From Propionibacteriaceae bacterium (lineage in GTDB: Bacteria > Actinomycetota > Actinomycetes > Propionibacteriales > Propionibacteriaceae), in the NCBI GenBank assembly GCA_031254155.1, contig JAIRVA010000072.1:1-14680 (forward strand): 14,680 nucleotides of DNA, read 5' to 3'. Shown here in pieces: positions 1-5,116 of this stretch. Position 1 is the stretch's first letter; the number at the start of each line of letters is the position of its first letter. The notes under the pieces are model-generated. The model saw only the letters and a program-made list of their open reading frames with translations, did no database searches and was not told where the DNA came from. The translations under genes and the position numbers were made by a program.

Positions 1-138
1 GCGGGCTGTCGCCCAGTCGGGCTCCCGGTCGACGAGGCGGGAGAAGTACGCGGAGACGGTGGGTACGTCCCCGGCGGCGATGGCCGCCTGCGCCTTGGCG
101 GCCACGCTGTCCGGTACCGAGATTGTGATTCTCTTCAT
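1..138 (-). CDS. Antitoxin-like small protein, C-terminus cut by window edge
   Basis: The first 46 codons are visible, from ATG at 138 to the window edge, with no stop. The protein begins MKRITISVPDSVAAKAQAA and continues through a VSAYFSRLV segment to REPDWATAR. A short beta strand (RITISVP), an alanine-rich helix and then a second helix is the layout of the ribbon-helix-helix-like antitoxins common beside VapC-type toxins in actinomycetes. In that role it would bind its own promoter and neutralise a toxin encoded further along the minus strand, outside this window. It starts 27 bp after the permease stop and has its own likely leaderless promoter with a direct-repeat operator. It is probably a bystander to the sugar locus. 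The toxin partner and the full length are unseen, so the family call rests on the N-terminus only. Confidence 0.6.
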   Translation of the reverse strand, partial: MKRITISVPDSVAAKAQAAIAAGDVPTVSAYFSRLVDREPDWATAR

Positions 139-153
139 ACTGTCATCATACTG
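135..153 (-). promoter_or_regulatory. Leaderless promoter and direct-repeat operator of the antitoxin-like gene
   Basis: On the minus strand a TATGAT -10 box (150-145) is followed by exactly six bases and then the A of the ATG at 138, so transcription would begin at the start codon. The octamer CAGTATGA occurs twice, at 153-146 and 142-135, 11 bp apart. The copies overlap the -10 box and the start codon. Tandem sites about one helical turn apart suit an autoregulating ribbon-helix-helix antitoxin. No good -35 is visible. The leaderless reading is inference. Confidence 0.45.
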
Positions 154-165
154 CGCGCTCGCCAT

Positions 166-1017
166 TCAGCCCTTGAGAGCGCCGGAGAAGGCGCCGGACA
201 CGAAGTAGCGCTGGAACAACAGGTACACGATGAGGACGGGCAACGCTGTCATGATGATGAAGGCGTTGAGTTCGCCGTACTCGGTCGCGTGCTGACCGGA
301 GAAAGCCTGGACGGCCACCGGGATCGTCCAGTGCGTCTGGCTCTGGAGCAGGGTCGTCGCCATCGCGTACTCGTTCCACGTGGCGACAAAGTCCAGGACG
401 AACAACGCGGCCAACGCCGGTTTGGCGAGCGGTACGCAGATCTGCCAGAACAGCCGGAAGGTCGAGGCTCCGTCCAGGGCGGCGGACTCCTCGAGTTCGT
501 CCGGGATCGCGCGGAAGAAGCCGTACAGCATGAAGATCTGGTACGGGATGCCGAACGCGAGGTAAGGCAGGATCAAGCCGCCGACCGAGTCGAGCAAGCC
601 GAGGTTGAGCATGATGTTGAACAGCGGACCGAGGCCGACCTGGATCGGTACCATCGAGCCCAGCGCGAAGAGGCCGAGCACGAGCTTCGTGTGCCGGTAC
701 CGCAGGCGGGCCAGCGCGAACGCGGCGAGGGCGGCGAGCAGCAGGCCCACCGGAACTTTGATGACGCTGACGATGACGGAGTTCAACCCGGTGACCCAGA
801 GATTGCCCCGCGTGACGGCGCCGGCATAGTTGCTCCACAGCCACTCGGTCGGCAGCGCCCACGTCGGGAGGCGGGTGATGTCGGGCTTGGACTTGACCGA
901 GGTCAGGAACATCATGAAGAAGGGGGTGGCCCAGACGACACAAGTGATGACGAGGGCGATCCAGAGTCCGACCGTCGGGTAGTCGACCGGGCGCCGACGG
1001 GTGGTTGGGCGAGCCAT
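166..1017 (-). CDS. Sugar ABC importer permease, MalG-type (CUT1)
   Basis: This 283-residue inner-membrane permease is one half of the transmembrane pore of a CUT1-class sugar or oligosaccharide importer. Hydrophobic segments lie at about 14-38, 77-105, 112-128, 143-168, 200-216 and 251-270, giving six spans. The coupling (EAA) loop is at 176-200, with EESAALDGAS followed by a VPLAKP end. That is the surface that docks the ATPase. The start at 1017 overlaps the stop of the preceding permease (TGATG), which implies translational coupling. Longer open frames upstream only run antisense through that gene in another frame. It works with the permease and binding protein just upstream. No ATPase gene is present in the operon, so a shared MsiK-like ATPase is likely. 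Substrate unknown. Confidence 0.93.
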   Translation of the reverse strand: MARPTTRRRPVDYPTVGLWIALVITCVVWATPFFMMFLTSVKSKPDITRLPTWALPTEWLWSNYAGAVTRGNLWVTGLNSVIVSVIKVPVGLLLAALAAFALARLRYRHTKLVLGLFALGSMVPIQVGLGPLFNIMLNLGLLDSVGGLILPYLAFGIPYQIFMLYGFFRAIPDELEESAALDGASTFRLFWQICVPLAKPALAALFVLDFVATWNEYAMATTLLQSQTHWTIPVAVQAFSGQHATEYGELNAFIIMTALPVLIVYLLFQRYFVSGAFSGALKG

Positions 1018-1946
1018 CAGTCCTCCTCTCCGCGCAGTGACCAGGTGAGATACGGTACGACGAGCGCCAACGAGAGGATGAGGAGGACCGTCGCCACGGC
1101 CCCACCCATGCCGAAGACGTGGTTGGAGAAGGACTGCTGGTACGACCACAGGGCCAGCACCTGCGACGCCTGCGCCGGACCGCCGCCCGTCATGCCGAGG
1201 ACGAGGTCGAAGACCTTGAGCGAGGAGATGATGGTGAGGATGATCACGACGACGAGGGTCGGCCGCAGCGCCGGCAGGGTCACGGCGGTGAGGCGCTGCC
1301 AGGCGTTTGCCCCGTCGATCTTGGCCGCCTCGACCAACTCGTGGGGGACCTGCTGCAGGCCCGCCAGGAACAACACCATGTTGAACCCGACGCCCTGCCA
1401 GATCGACGCCACGAAGATGGAGTAGAGCGCGATCTTCGGGTTGCCGAGCCACTGCTCGGCCCACGCGCCCCGTCCGATGGCGCGCAGGGTCTCGTTGACG
1501 ATTCCGTACTGCGGGTTGTAGATCCACTTCCACATGGCCGCCACCGTGATCGACGCGAAGACTGCGGGGATGTAGATGACCGACCGGAAGAGGTTGCGGC
1601 CCGCCATCTGCCGGTTGAGACCAAGGGCGAGGACGAAGCTCAAGACCATGGGTACGGCGAGGGACAAGACGACCCAGATCACCGAGTTCCGGGTGGCCCG
1701 CCAGAAGACCGGGTCGGCGGTGAAGAGGCGGACGTAGTTGGCGAAACCGACGAACTCGGGGGCGGAGGTCCGGAAGCCGTTCCACTTCTGGAACGACAGC
1801 CAGACCGACTGGATCATCGGAAACAGCAGAAAGACACCGTAGAGCACTGCGGCCGGGAACAGATACGGGATCGAAGAGAGCACCGGGTGCCGGTGGATGC
1901 CGTGGGACCGGCGGCGGTGCTGGTTGGAAGGCACGTGGGACCTCAT
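1017..1946 (-). CDS. Sugar ABC importer permease, MalF-type (CUT1)
   Basis: With the ATG at 1946 the protein has 309 residues. It is the second membrane subunit of the CUT1 importer. After a basic N-terminal tail (1-20) there are six hydrophobic spans at about 26-51, 88-110, 125-143, 174-200, 230-250 and 283-303. The EAA loop is at 206-229 (VEAAKIDGANAWQ ... LPALRP), the ATPase-docking site. The start is uncertain: ATG 1946 has no clear Shine-Dalgarno sequence, while an in-frame GTG at 1934 has a weak AGG before it. The difference is four residues in the disordered tail. It lies 58 bp after the binding-protein gene, across a GC-rich stem-loop, and its stop overlaps the start of the MalG-type gene. 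Confidence 0.92.
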   Translation of the reverse strand: MRSHVPSNQHRRRSHGIHRHPVLSSIPYLFPAAVLYGVFLLFPMIQSVWLSFQKWNGFRTSAPEFVGFANYVRLFTADPVFWRATRNSVIWVVLSLAVPMVLSFVLALGLNRQMAGRNLFRSVIYIPAVFASITVAAMWKWIYNPQYGIVNETLRAIGRGAWAEQWLGNPKIALYSIFVASIWQGVGFNMVLFLAGLQQVPHELVEAAKIDGANAWQRLTAVTLPALRPTLVVVIILTIISSLKVFDLVLGMTGGGPAQASQVLALWSYQQSFSNHVFGMGGAVATVLLILSLALVVPYLTWSLRGEED

Positions 1947-1962
1947 TCGTCGAAGATGATCA

Positions 1963-1998
1963 GCACCGGGGCAGGCCGTGGCCGACCCACCCCGGTGC
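1963..1998 (-). other. Intercistronic stem-loop after the CUT1 binding-protein gene
   Basis: GCACCGGGG (1963-1971) and CCCCGGTGC (1990-1998) form a perfect 9-bp stem with an 18-nt loop. It sits between the binding-protein stop (2005) and the first permease start (1946). No T-tract follows on the minus strand, so it is unlikely to be a full terminator. Such stems between malE-type and malF-type genes commonly protect the binding-protein message and lower permease expression. That role is inferred here. Confidence 0.55.
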
Positions 1999-2004
1999 CG
2001 GGCT

Positions 2005-3291
2005 TTACCCGTTGGCGTCGATGAACTTCTGGAACTGCGCCCCGGCATCGTTCGGAGCGATCTCGCCGGTCAGGACGGCGTTCTGGATCCGCCAGTACTC
2101 GGTCGTGTTCGCGAGCGTGAGGTTCTGGTCGTTGTTGAGGTACATCCCGGTGGCGTTGCTGAAGATGGCCGGCCAGAGTTGGTTGAGCGGATTGGTCGCA
2201 TCGGGCTGGACGGCCTGGTTGACGCTCAGGGCGCCGAACATTCCCGCGGTTTGTTTCTGCTTGTCGGTGGACGTGATGAAGTCCAGCCACTTCGCGGCCA
2301 GATCGGCTTTGTCGGTGGTGGCGCTGACGTAGTAGCCCTCGCCGAAACCGTAGAGGCGGCCCGTACCGGTCGGGAACGTGAAGACGCCCACCGCACCCAG
2401 GTCCATGCCGTTGTCCTTGACGTCGGAGTCGAACCAGGAACCCTGGAGCGCCATCGCCGCCTCGCCGGTGTAGAACAGCTCGTTCGACTGCGTGTCGTCG
2501 ATCGACATGTAACCGTCGTTGAAGTAGTTGTCGGCCCACTTCTTGAGTTCGGTGAACGAGTCGTTGACGCAGGTCTGGCCGGCCCAGGAAGCCTTCAGGG
2601 TGTTGATCTGGTCGGCGAGACCGGCGCCGCACGTGGTTTCGATGAGCGAGTCGAGCAGCCGCATGACGTACCAGTTCACCGTTCCGCCCGTGGCGAACGG
2701 GGTGATGCCGGCCGCCTTGAGCTTGTCGGCCGCGTCGACCAGTTCGGCGTACGTGGTGGGTACCTTGGTGATGCCGGCCGTGTCGAACAGCGTCTTGTTG
2801 TAGAACAGGGCCTCGCCCTGGATGGTCCACGGTACCCCGTGGTACCCGCCGTACTGGGTGATGTTCGCCAGGACGGAGTCGCCGAACCGGGCGTCCCAGC
2901 CGTACTGCTGGTAGTAGGGCGTGAGGTCAAGGCTGGCGCCCTGGCCCACGAGTTCGCCGCCGAGCCCGGGACCCTCCCAGTACCAGTAGATGTCGGGGAA
3001 GGATGGCGTGCCGAGGGCCAGGCGTAGCGCCTCCTTGTGCGGATCGGTGGCCCGTTGCTCGATGGTGATCGTGACCCCGGGGTTGGCGGTGGTGAACTCA
3101 CTGACGAGCTCGTCCATCGCCGCTTTCTCGTTGTCGCTGAGCTCGATCGACCACACCTTCAGTTCGACGGACGTGGCCGCGCCGACGGTCGCCCCGCCGC
3201 TCGTGCTGACATCACTTTGTCCCCCGGTGCCGCAACCGGCCAGGCCGACGGCCAAGGCCGCCGCGGCGGCAATCGCCAGCTTCTTGTTCAT
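2005..3291 (-). CDS. Extracellular sugar-binding lipoprotein (CUT1, SBP family 1)
   Basis: This 428-residue protein would be the substrate receptor of the importer, tethered to the outer face of the membrane. A lysine-containing N-region and an alanine-rich hydrophobic core end in the lipobox LAGC, with the lipidated cysteine at residue 20. A Ser/Gly/Thr-rich linker follows to about residue 40. The mature part has features of family-1 solute-binding proteins: a first strand ELKVWS, then LVSEFTTANPGVTITIEQ, the PDIYWYW segment, and a central GVPWTIQGEALFYNK stretch leading to a hinge region. The many Trp and Tyr residues suit stacking against sugar rings. The ATG at 3291 is chosen over upstream starts because it begins the signal peptide and follows a GAAAGGAAA ribosome-binding site. 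It lies 25 bp after the hydrolase-like gene. Ligand unknown. Confidence 0.93.
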   Translation of the reverse strand: MNKKLAIAAAAALAVGLAGCGTGGQSDVSTSGGATVGAATSVELKVWSIELSDNEKAAMDELVSEFTTANPGVTITIEQRATDPHKEALRLALGTPSFPDIYWYWEGPGLGGELVGQGASLDLTPYYQQYGWDARFGDSVLANITQYGGYHGVPWTIQGEALFYNKTLFDTAGITKVPTTYAELVDAADKLKAAGITPFATGGTVNWYVMRLLDSLIETTCGAGLADQINTLKASWAGQTCVNDSFTELKKWADNYFNDGYMSIDDTQSNELFYTGEAAMALQGSWFDSDVKDNGMDLGAVGVFTFPTGTGRLYGFGEGYYVSATTDKADLAAKWLDFITSTDKQKQTAGMFGALSVNQAVQPDATNPLNQLWPAIFSNATGMYLNNDQNLTLANTTEYWRIQNAVLTGEIAPNDAGAQFQKFIDANG

Positions 3292-3316
3292 TTGGTTTCC
3301 TTTCTTCGTAGGGAAC

Positions 3317-4321
3317 TTACCGGGACTGGCTTTGCCAGGCCGCGAAAGCCTCGAACTTGGCGAACATGTCTTCAAACATGAGCCGGGTGTCCACCCGGGT
3401 GTACACGCGGGCCAGGCGGCCGTCCGGATCGGGTACGGGTGCACCGTCGTCGTGGAGGGTGGGTACCGGGCGGATGACGTAATCGCTCGACGCGGGGTCC
3501 GGCTGGAAGAACGTCTGCAGGGCCGTCAGCAGGACGAGGGGCTGGTCACCCAGGACGTACGTCGCCGGCGACCACGGCTCGCTCCGCCAGTCGGTCGCCG
3601 TCCGGGCGACCTCGGCCACAGCGTGGAGCAGGTAGCGTCCGAGGGCGCCCGCCGGGGCCAGGCGGCGGATCAACTCGGCCTGGCTCACGAGGCACTGCCG
3701 GTAGATGTTGCGGGGTACCAGCCAGAGCCGGAGGCTGGAGTCGTTGAAAACGACCTGGGCGGCGACGGGGTCGATGGCCTGGTTGTACTCGGGAAAGCGT
3801 GACCGGGGCGGCGTGTGGGCCAGACCGGGGTACTCCGGGCCGCCGATCCAGATCAGCGTCAGGCGGTCGGCGATCTCGGGGCGGAGCAGGTACGCGCTGG
3901 CGATGTCGGTCAGCCCGCCGCCACACGTGACGTAGAGCGGGAGCGTGGCGGTGGTGTCGAGCGCGGCGTCGATGATCGCCTGGGCGCCGGGACTCGGGAT
4001 GGGGGTGTGCCGGTCGACCAGCGCCTGGGGTGCCCCTTTGAGCAGCCGGTGGTTGTCCGCGAGGTCCAGGACGGAGAAGACCTCGGTGGCCTTGGCGTAC
4101 GCCGCCGCCATCGAGTCGGTGGGCGCGAACGGGTCGCCCGCCCGCAGGTGGGAGCAGATGATGCCGGTGATGTCCACCTCGGGGCTGAGCAGGTGGTGGG
4201 TGAGCTGGTAGAGGTCGTCCGGGTCGCCGGCAAAGTCGTTGTCGACGATCACCCGCGCGAAGGGCGCGGTCGGCCACGCCGGAGTGAACCACGGGGCGTC
4301 GGCCAGATTCCAGGGTGCCAC
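3317..4321 (-). CDS. Nucleoside-hydrolase-like protein (IunH superfamily)
   Basis: With GTG 4321 as start the protein has 334 residues, usual for the family. Nucleoside hydrolases split N-ribosides into base and ribose using a calcium ion held by an N-terminal aspartate cluster. Here the cluster reads DNDFAGDPDDL near residues 28-38, followed by LLSPEVDITGIICS. A middle segment, GGGLTDIASAYLLRPEI then LIWIGGPEYPG, matches the family core GPLTN...MGG. GDQPLVLL near the C-terminus could supply the last metal-binding Asp. No signal peptide is visible, so it should be cytoplasmic. GTG 4321 is preferred because AAGGAGG lies 4 nt upstream. An ATG at 4345 sits inside the operator and has no ribosome-binding site. 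It leads the CUT1 transporter operon, so its substrate is probably what that transporter imports. The spacing of the Asp cluster differs from classical enzymes, so real N-ribosidase activity is not certain. Confidence 0.75.
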   Translation of the reverse strand: MAPWNLADAPWFTPAWPTAPFARVIVDNDFAGDPDDLYQLTHHLLSPEVDITGIICSHLRAGDPFAPTDSMAAAYAKATEVFSVLDLADNHRLLKGAPQALVDRHTPIPSPGAQAIIDAALDTTATLPLYVTCGGGLTDIASAYLLRPEIADRLTLIWIGGPEYPGLAHTPPRSRFPEYNQAIDPVAAQVVFNDSSLRLWLVPRNIYRQCLVSQAELIRRLAPAGALGRYLLHAVAEVARTATDWRSEPWSPATYVLGDQPLVLLTALQTFFQPDPASSDYVIRPVPTLHDDGAPVPDPDGRLARVYTRVDTRLMFEDMFAKFEAFAAWQSQSR

Positions 4322-4340
4322 ACTGCCTCCTTGACGAATC

Positions 4341-4360
4341 TTCATTCAGTACGGAATGAA
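4341..4360. promoter_or_regulatory. 20-bp operator dyad over the hydrolase/CUT1 operon start
   Basis: TTCATTC (4341-4347) and GAATGAA (4354-4360) are perfect inverted repeats. The 6-bp spacer contains GTAC, so 18 of 20 positions are symmetric. The dyad would span about +4 to +23 of the transcript from the adjacent minus-strand promoter, a classic repressor position. The regulator is not proven. The SorC-family protein encoded at 12114-13070 is the only transcription factor in the window. Confidence 0.7.
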
Positions 4361-4362
4361 AC

Positions 4363-4398
4363 TATTCTGAAATTAGCATCTCCCGTAAAGCCCGTCAA
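4363..4398 (-). promoter_or_regulatory. Promoter of the hydrolase-like/CUT1 operon
   Basis: On the minus strand TTGACG (4398-4393) is followed by a 17-bp spacer and TAATTT (4375-4370), so transcription should start near 4363. The -35 matches the consensus at five of six positions, while the -10 is weaker. A 20-bp dyad begins about 3 bp downstream of the predicted start. The leader before the preferred GTG would be about 42 nt. Confidence 0.65.
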
Positions 4399-4426
4399 GG
4401 GTTTGCGCAACGAAACGCACTATGAA

Positions 4427-4443
4427 CATAACAATTTGGTAAC
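4427..4443. promoter_or_regulatory. GlnR/MtrA-like box, copy 1
   Basis: The plus strand reads CATAACAATTTGGTAAC, that is ATAAC-N6-GTAAC. A second copy at 5011-5027 matches at 15 of 17 positions. Half-sites 11 bp apart resemble the GTnAC-N6-GaAAC type recognised by the OmpR-class regulators GlnR and MtrA in actinomycetes. GlnR is known to control ABC sugar importers in that phylum. The box lies about 65-80 bp upstream of the predicted hydrolase/CUT1 start. Its end touches the rbsD-type terminator stem, so part of its sequence might serve termination instead. Confidence 0.4.
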
Positions 4444-4459
4444 GGCGGTTCCCCGCCGT
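4442..4459 (-). terminator. Hairpin terminator candidate after the RbsD/FucU-type gene
   Basis: ACGGCGG (4442-4448) and CCGCCGT (4453-4459) form a 7-bp stem with a 4-nt loop, 24 bp beyond the stop at 4484. On the minus strand it is followed by a moderately T-rich stretch (TACCAAATTGTTATG) rather than a clean T-run. It would separate the mutarotase transcript from the hydrolase/CUT1 operon, which has its own promoter. Confidence 0.45.
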
Positions 4460-4483
4460 GAGGTACGGGCGAGAGCGAGCCGG

Positions 4484-4912
4484 TTAAATGACACCTTTGG
4501 GGAGGAGGAAGCAGGCGTACGGGAGGGTCTCGCCGGTCTGGACGACCACGAACGCCTCGCTGGCCAGGGCGTAGAAGCCCGCCGGCCCGTGGCGGCGGAG
4601 GCCCCGGTCCGCGACTTCGCGGTTTTCCGCCAGGTTCCAGGTTTCGCGGCAGATCGGGAGCGCCGGCCCCTCGTCGCCGTCATCGGTCAGCATGTGGGTG
4701 ACCGCGCTGTGGGCGAAGGCGTCGATCGGGAAAACCTGCAGGATGGCCCGCAACACGTCCGCCATCCGGGAGTGGGGCAGTTGGATGACCAGTTGGTCGT
4801 GCGCGTACGCCGGGAAGTTGCGGTCGACGAGCGCGAGGTGGTCGCCGTGACCCATTTCCGCGAGGGCGCCGAGCAGGTCGGGTGTCAGATAAGGGTCGAG
4901 GCCCTTGAGCAT
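4484..4912 (-). CDS. RbsD/FucU-family sugar mutarotase
   Basis: This 142-residue protein has the usual family length. RbsD/FucU proteins are cytoplasmic rings that interconvert ring or anomeric forms of sugars such as ribose or fucose, feeding a kinase or isomerase. The N-terminus MLKGLDPYLTPDLLGALAEM runs into the family hallmark MGHGDHLALVDRNFPA, with likely catalytic His22 and Asp30. A late segment GFYALASEAFVVVQTGE (about 112-128) matches the FucU FYERAQKAFAIVITGE region. It looks closer to FucU than to RbsD. The ATG at 4912 follows AAAGGAG. The longer open frame back to 5029 would run through the promoter region and adds a non-family N-terminus. It is divergent from the kinase/transporter operon and close to the CUT1 operon, so it may serve both. 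Confidence 0.88.
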   Translation of the reverse strand: MLKGLDPYLTPDLLGALAEMGHGDHLALVDRNFPAYAHDQLVIQLPHSRMADVLRAILQVFPIDAFAHSAVTHMLTDDGDEGPALPICRETWNLAENREVADRGLRRHGPAGFYALASEAFVVVQTGETLPYACFLLPKGVI

Positions 4913-4936
4913 GATGACTCCTTTGTCGAGGGTAGT

Positions 4937-4949
4937 GGACGCAACGATA
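4937..4949 (-). promoter_or_regulatory. Possible promoter of the RbsD/FucU-type gene
   Basis: On the minus strand a TATCGT -10 box lies at 4949-4944, giving a start near 4937 and a leader of about 25 nt that includes the AAAGGAG ribosome-binding site. No -35 resembling TTGACA is present at 17-18 bp, which suggests dependence on an activator. The box at 5011-5027 would lie about 75-90 bp upstream. Confidence 0.35.
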
Positions 4950-5010
4950 CCGCAGGGGGCGGGGAACGGAACCGGCGCCCAGCGGGCGGAACTGGGCGGT
5001 CGTGAGGGGT

Positions 5011-5027
5011 CATCACAGTTTGGTAAC
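5011..5027. promoter_or_regulatory. GlnR/MtrA-like box, copy 2
   Basis: The plus strand reads CATCACAGTTTGGTAAC, that is ATCAC-N6-GTAAC, near-identical to the box at 4427-4443. It ends 15 bp upstream of the TTGACA of the kinase/transporter promoter and also lies upstream of the RbsD/FucU-type gene. It could therefore serve both divergent promoters. The regulator assignment is inference from motif shape. Confidence 0.4.
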
Positions 5028-5042
5028 AATGCGTCGGCCGGA

Positions 5043-5079
5043 TTGACACGGTTCGCGGGGACGGATTAGCGTGTCCCTC
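5043..5079 (+). promoter_or_regulatory. Promoter of the kinase/Rbs-type transporter operon
   Basis: A consensus TTGACA at 5043-5048 is followed, after an 18-bp spacer, by TAGCGT (5067-5072), a TANNNT-type -10. The predicted start is near 5079, leaving a leader of about 38 nt before ATG 5117. The remainder of the 204-bp gap between 4913 and 5116 holds the box and dyad listed separately. No further gene is visible there. Confidence 0.6.
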
Positions 5080-5083
5080 AACA

Positions 5084-5099
5084 TATTCATTGACGAATA
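5084..5099. promoter_or_regulatory. Operator-like dyad downstream of the kinase operon start
   Basis: TATTC (5084-5088) and GAATA (5095-5099) are perfect inverted repeats with a 6-bp spacer, and another ATTC follows at 5103-5106. Core and spacing (ATTC-N6-GAAT) match the dyad at 4341-4360. Its position is equivalent too, about +6 to +21 of the predicted transcript. The flanks differ, so a common regulator is plausible but unproven. Confidence 0.45.
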
Positions 5100-5116
5100 G
5101 ACATTCTAGGGGAGAG

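Noticed and set aside
289..1425. Long plus-strand open frame opposite the permease genes
   Set aside because: Arg/Glu/Gln/Gly-rich antisense reading typical of high-GC DNA. It has no ribosome-binding site or domain, and lies fully opposite clear permease genes.
1017..1785. Extended open frame upstream of the MalG-type permease, giving a 539-residue protein
   Set aside because: The extra N-terminus is an out-of-frame reading of the MalF-type gene. The TGATG overlap at 1017 and the family N-terminus set the start.
4322..4345. ATG 4345 as start of the hydrolase-like gene
   Set aside because: It sits inside the 20-bp operator and has no ribosome-binding site, whereas GTG 4321 follows AAGGAGG. 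The choice changes only eight residues.
4403..4410. TTGCGCAA palindrome upstream of the -35 at 4398 as an operator
   Set aside because: Only 8 bp, with no second copy near the other promoter. It is too short to support a call.
5090..5116. ATG 5090 as start of the FGGY kinase
   Set aside because: It lies within the dyad at 5084-5099 and has no Shine-Dalgarno sequence. ATG 5117 begins the first strand of the fold and has AGGGGAGAG.
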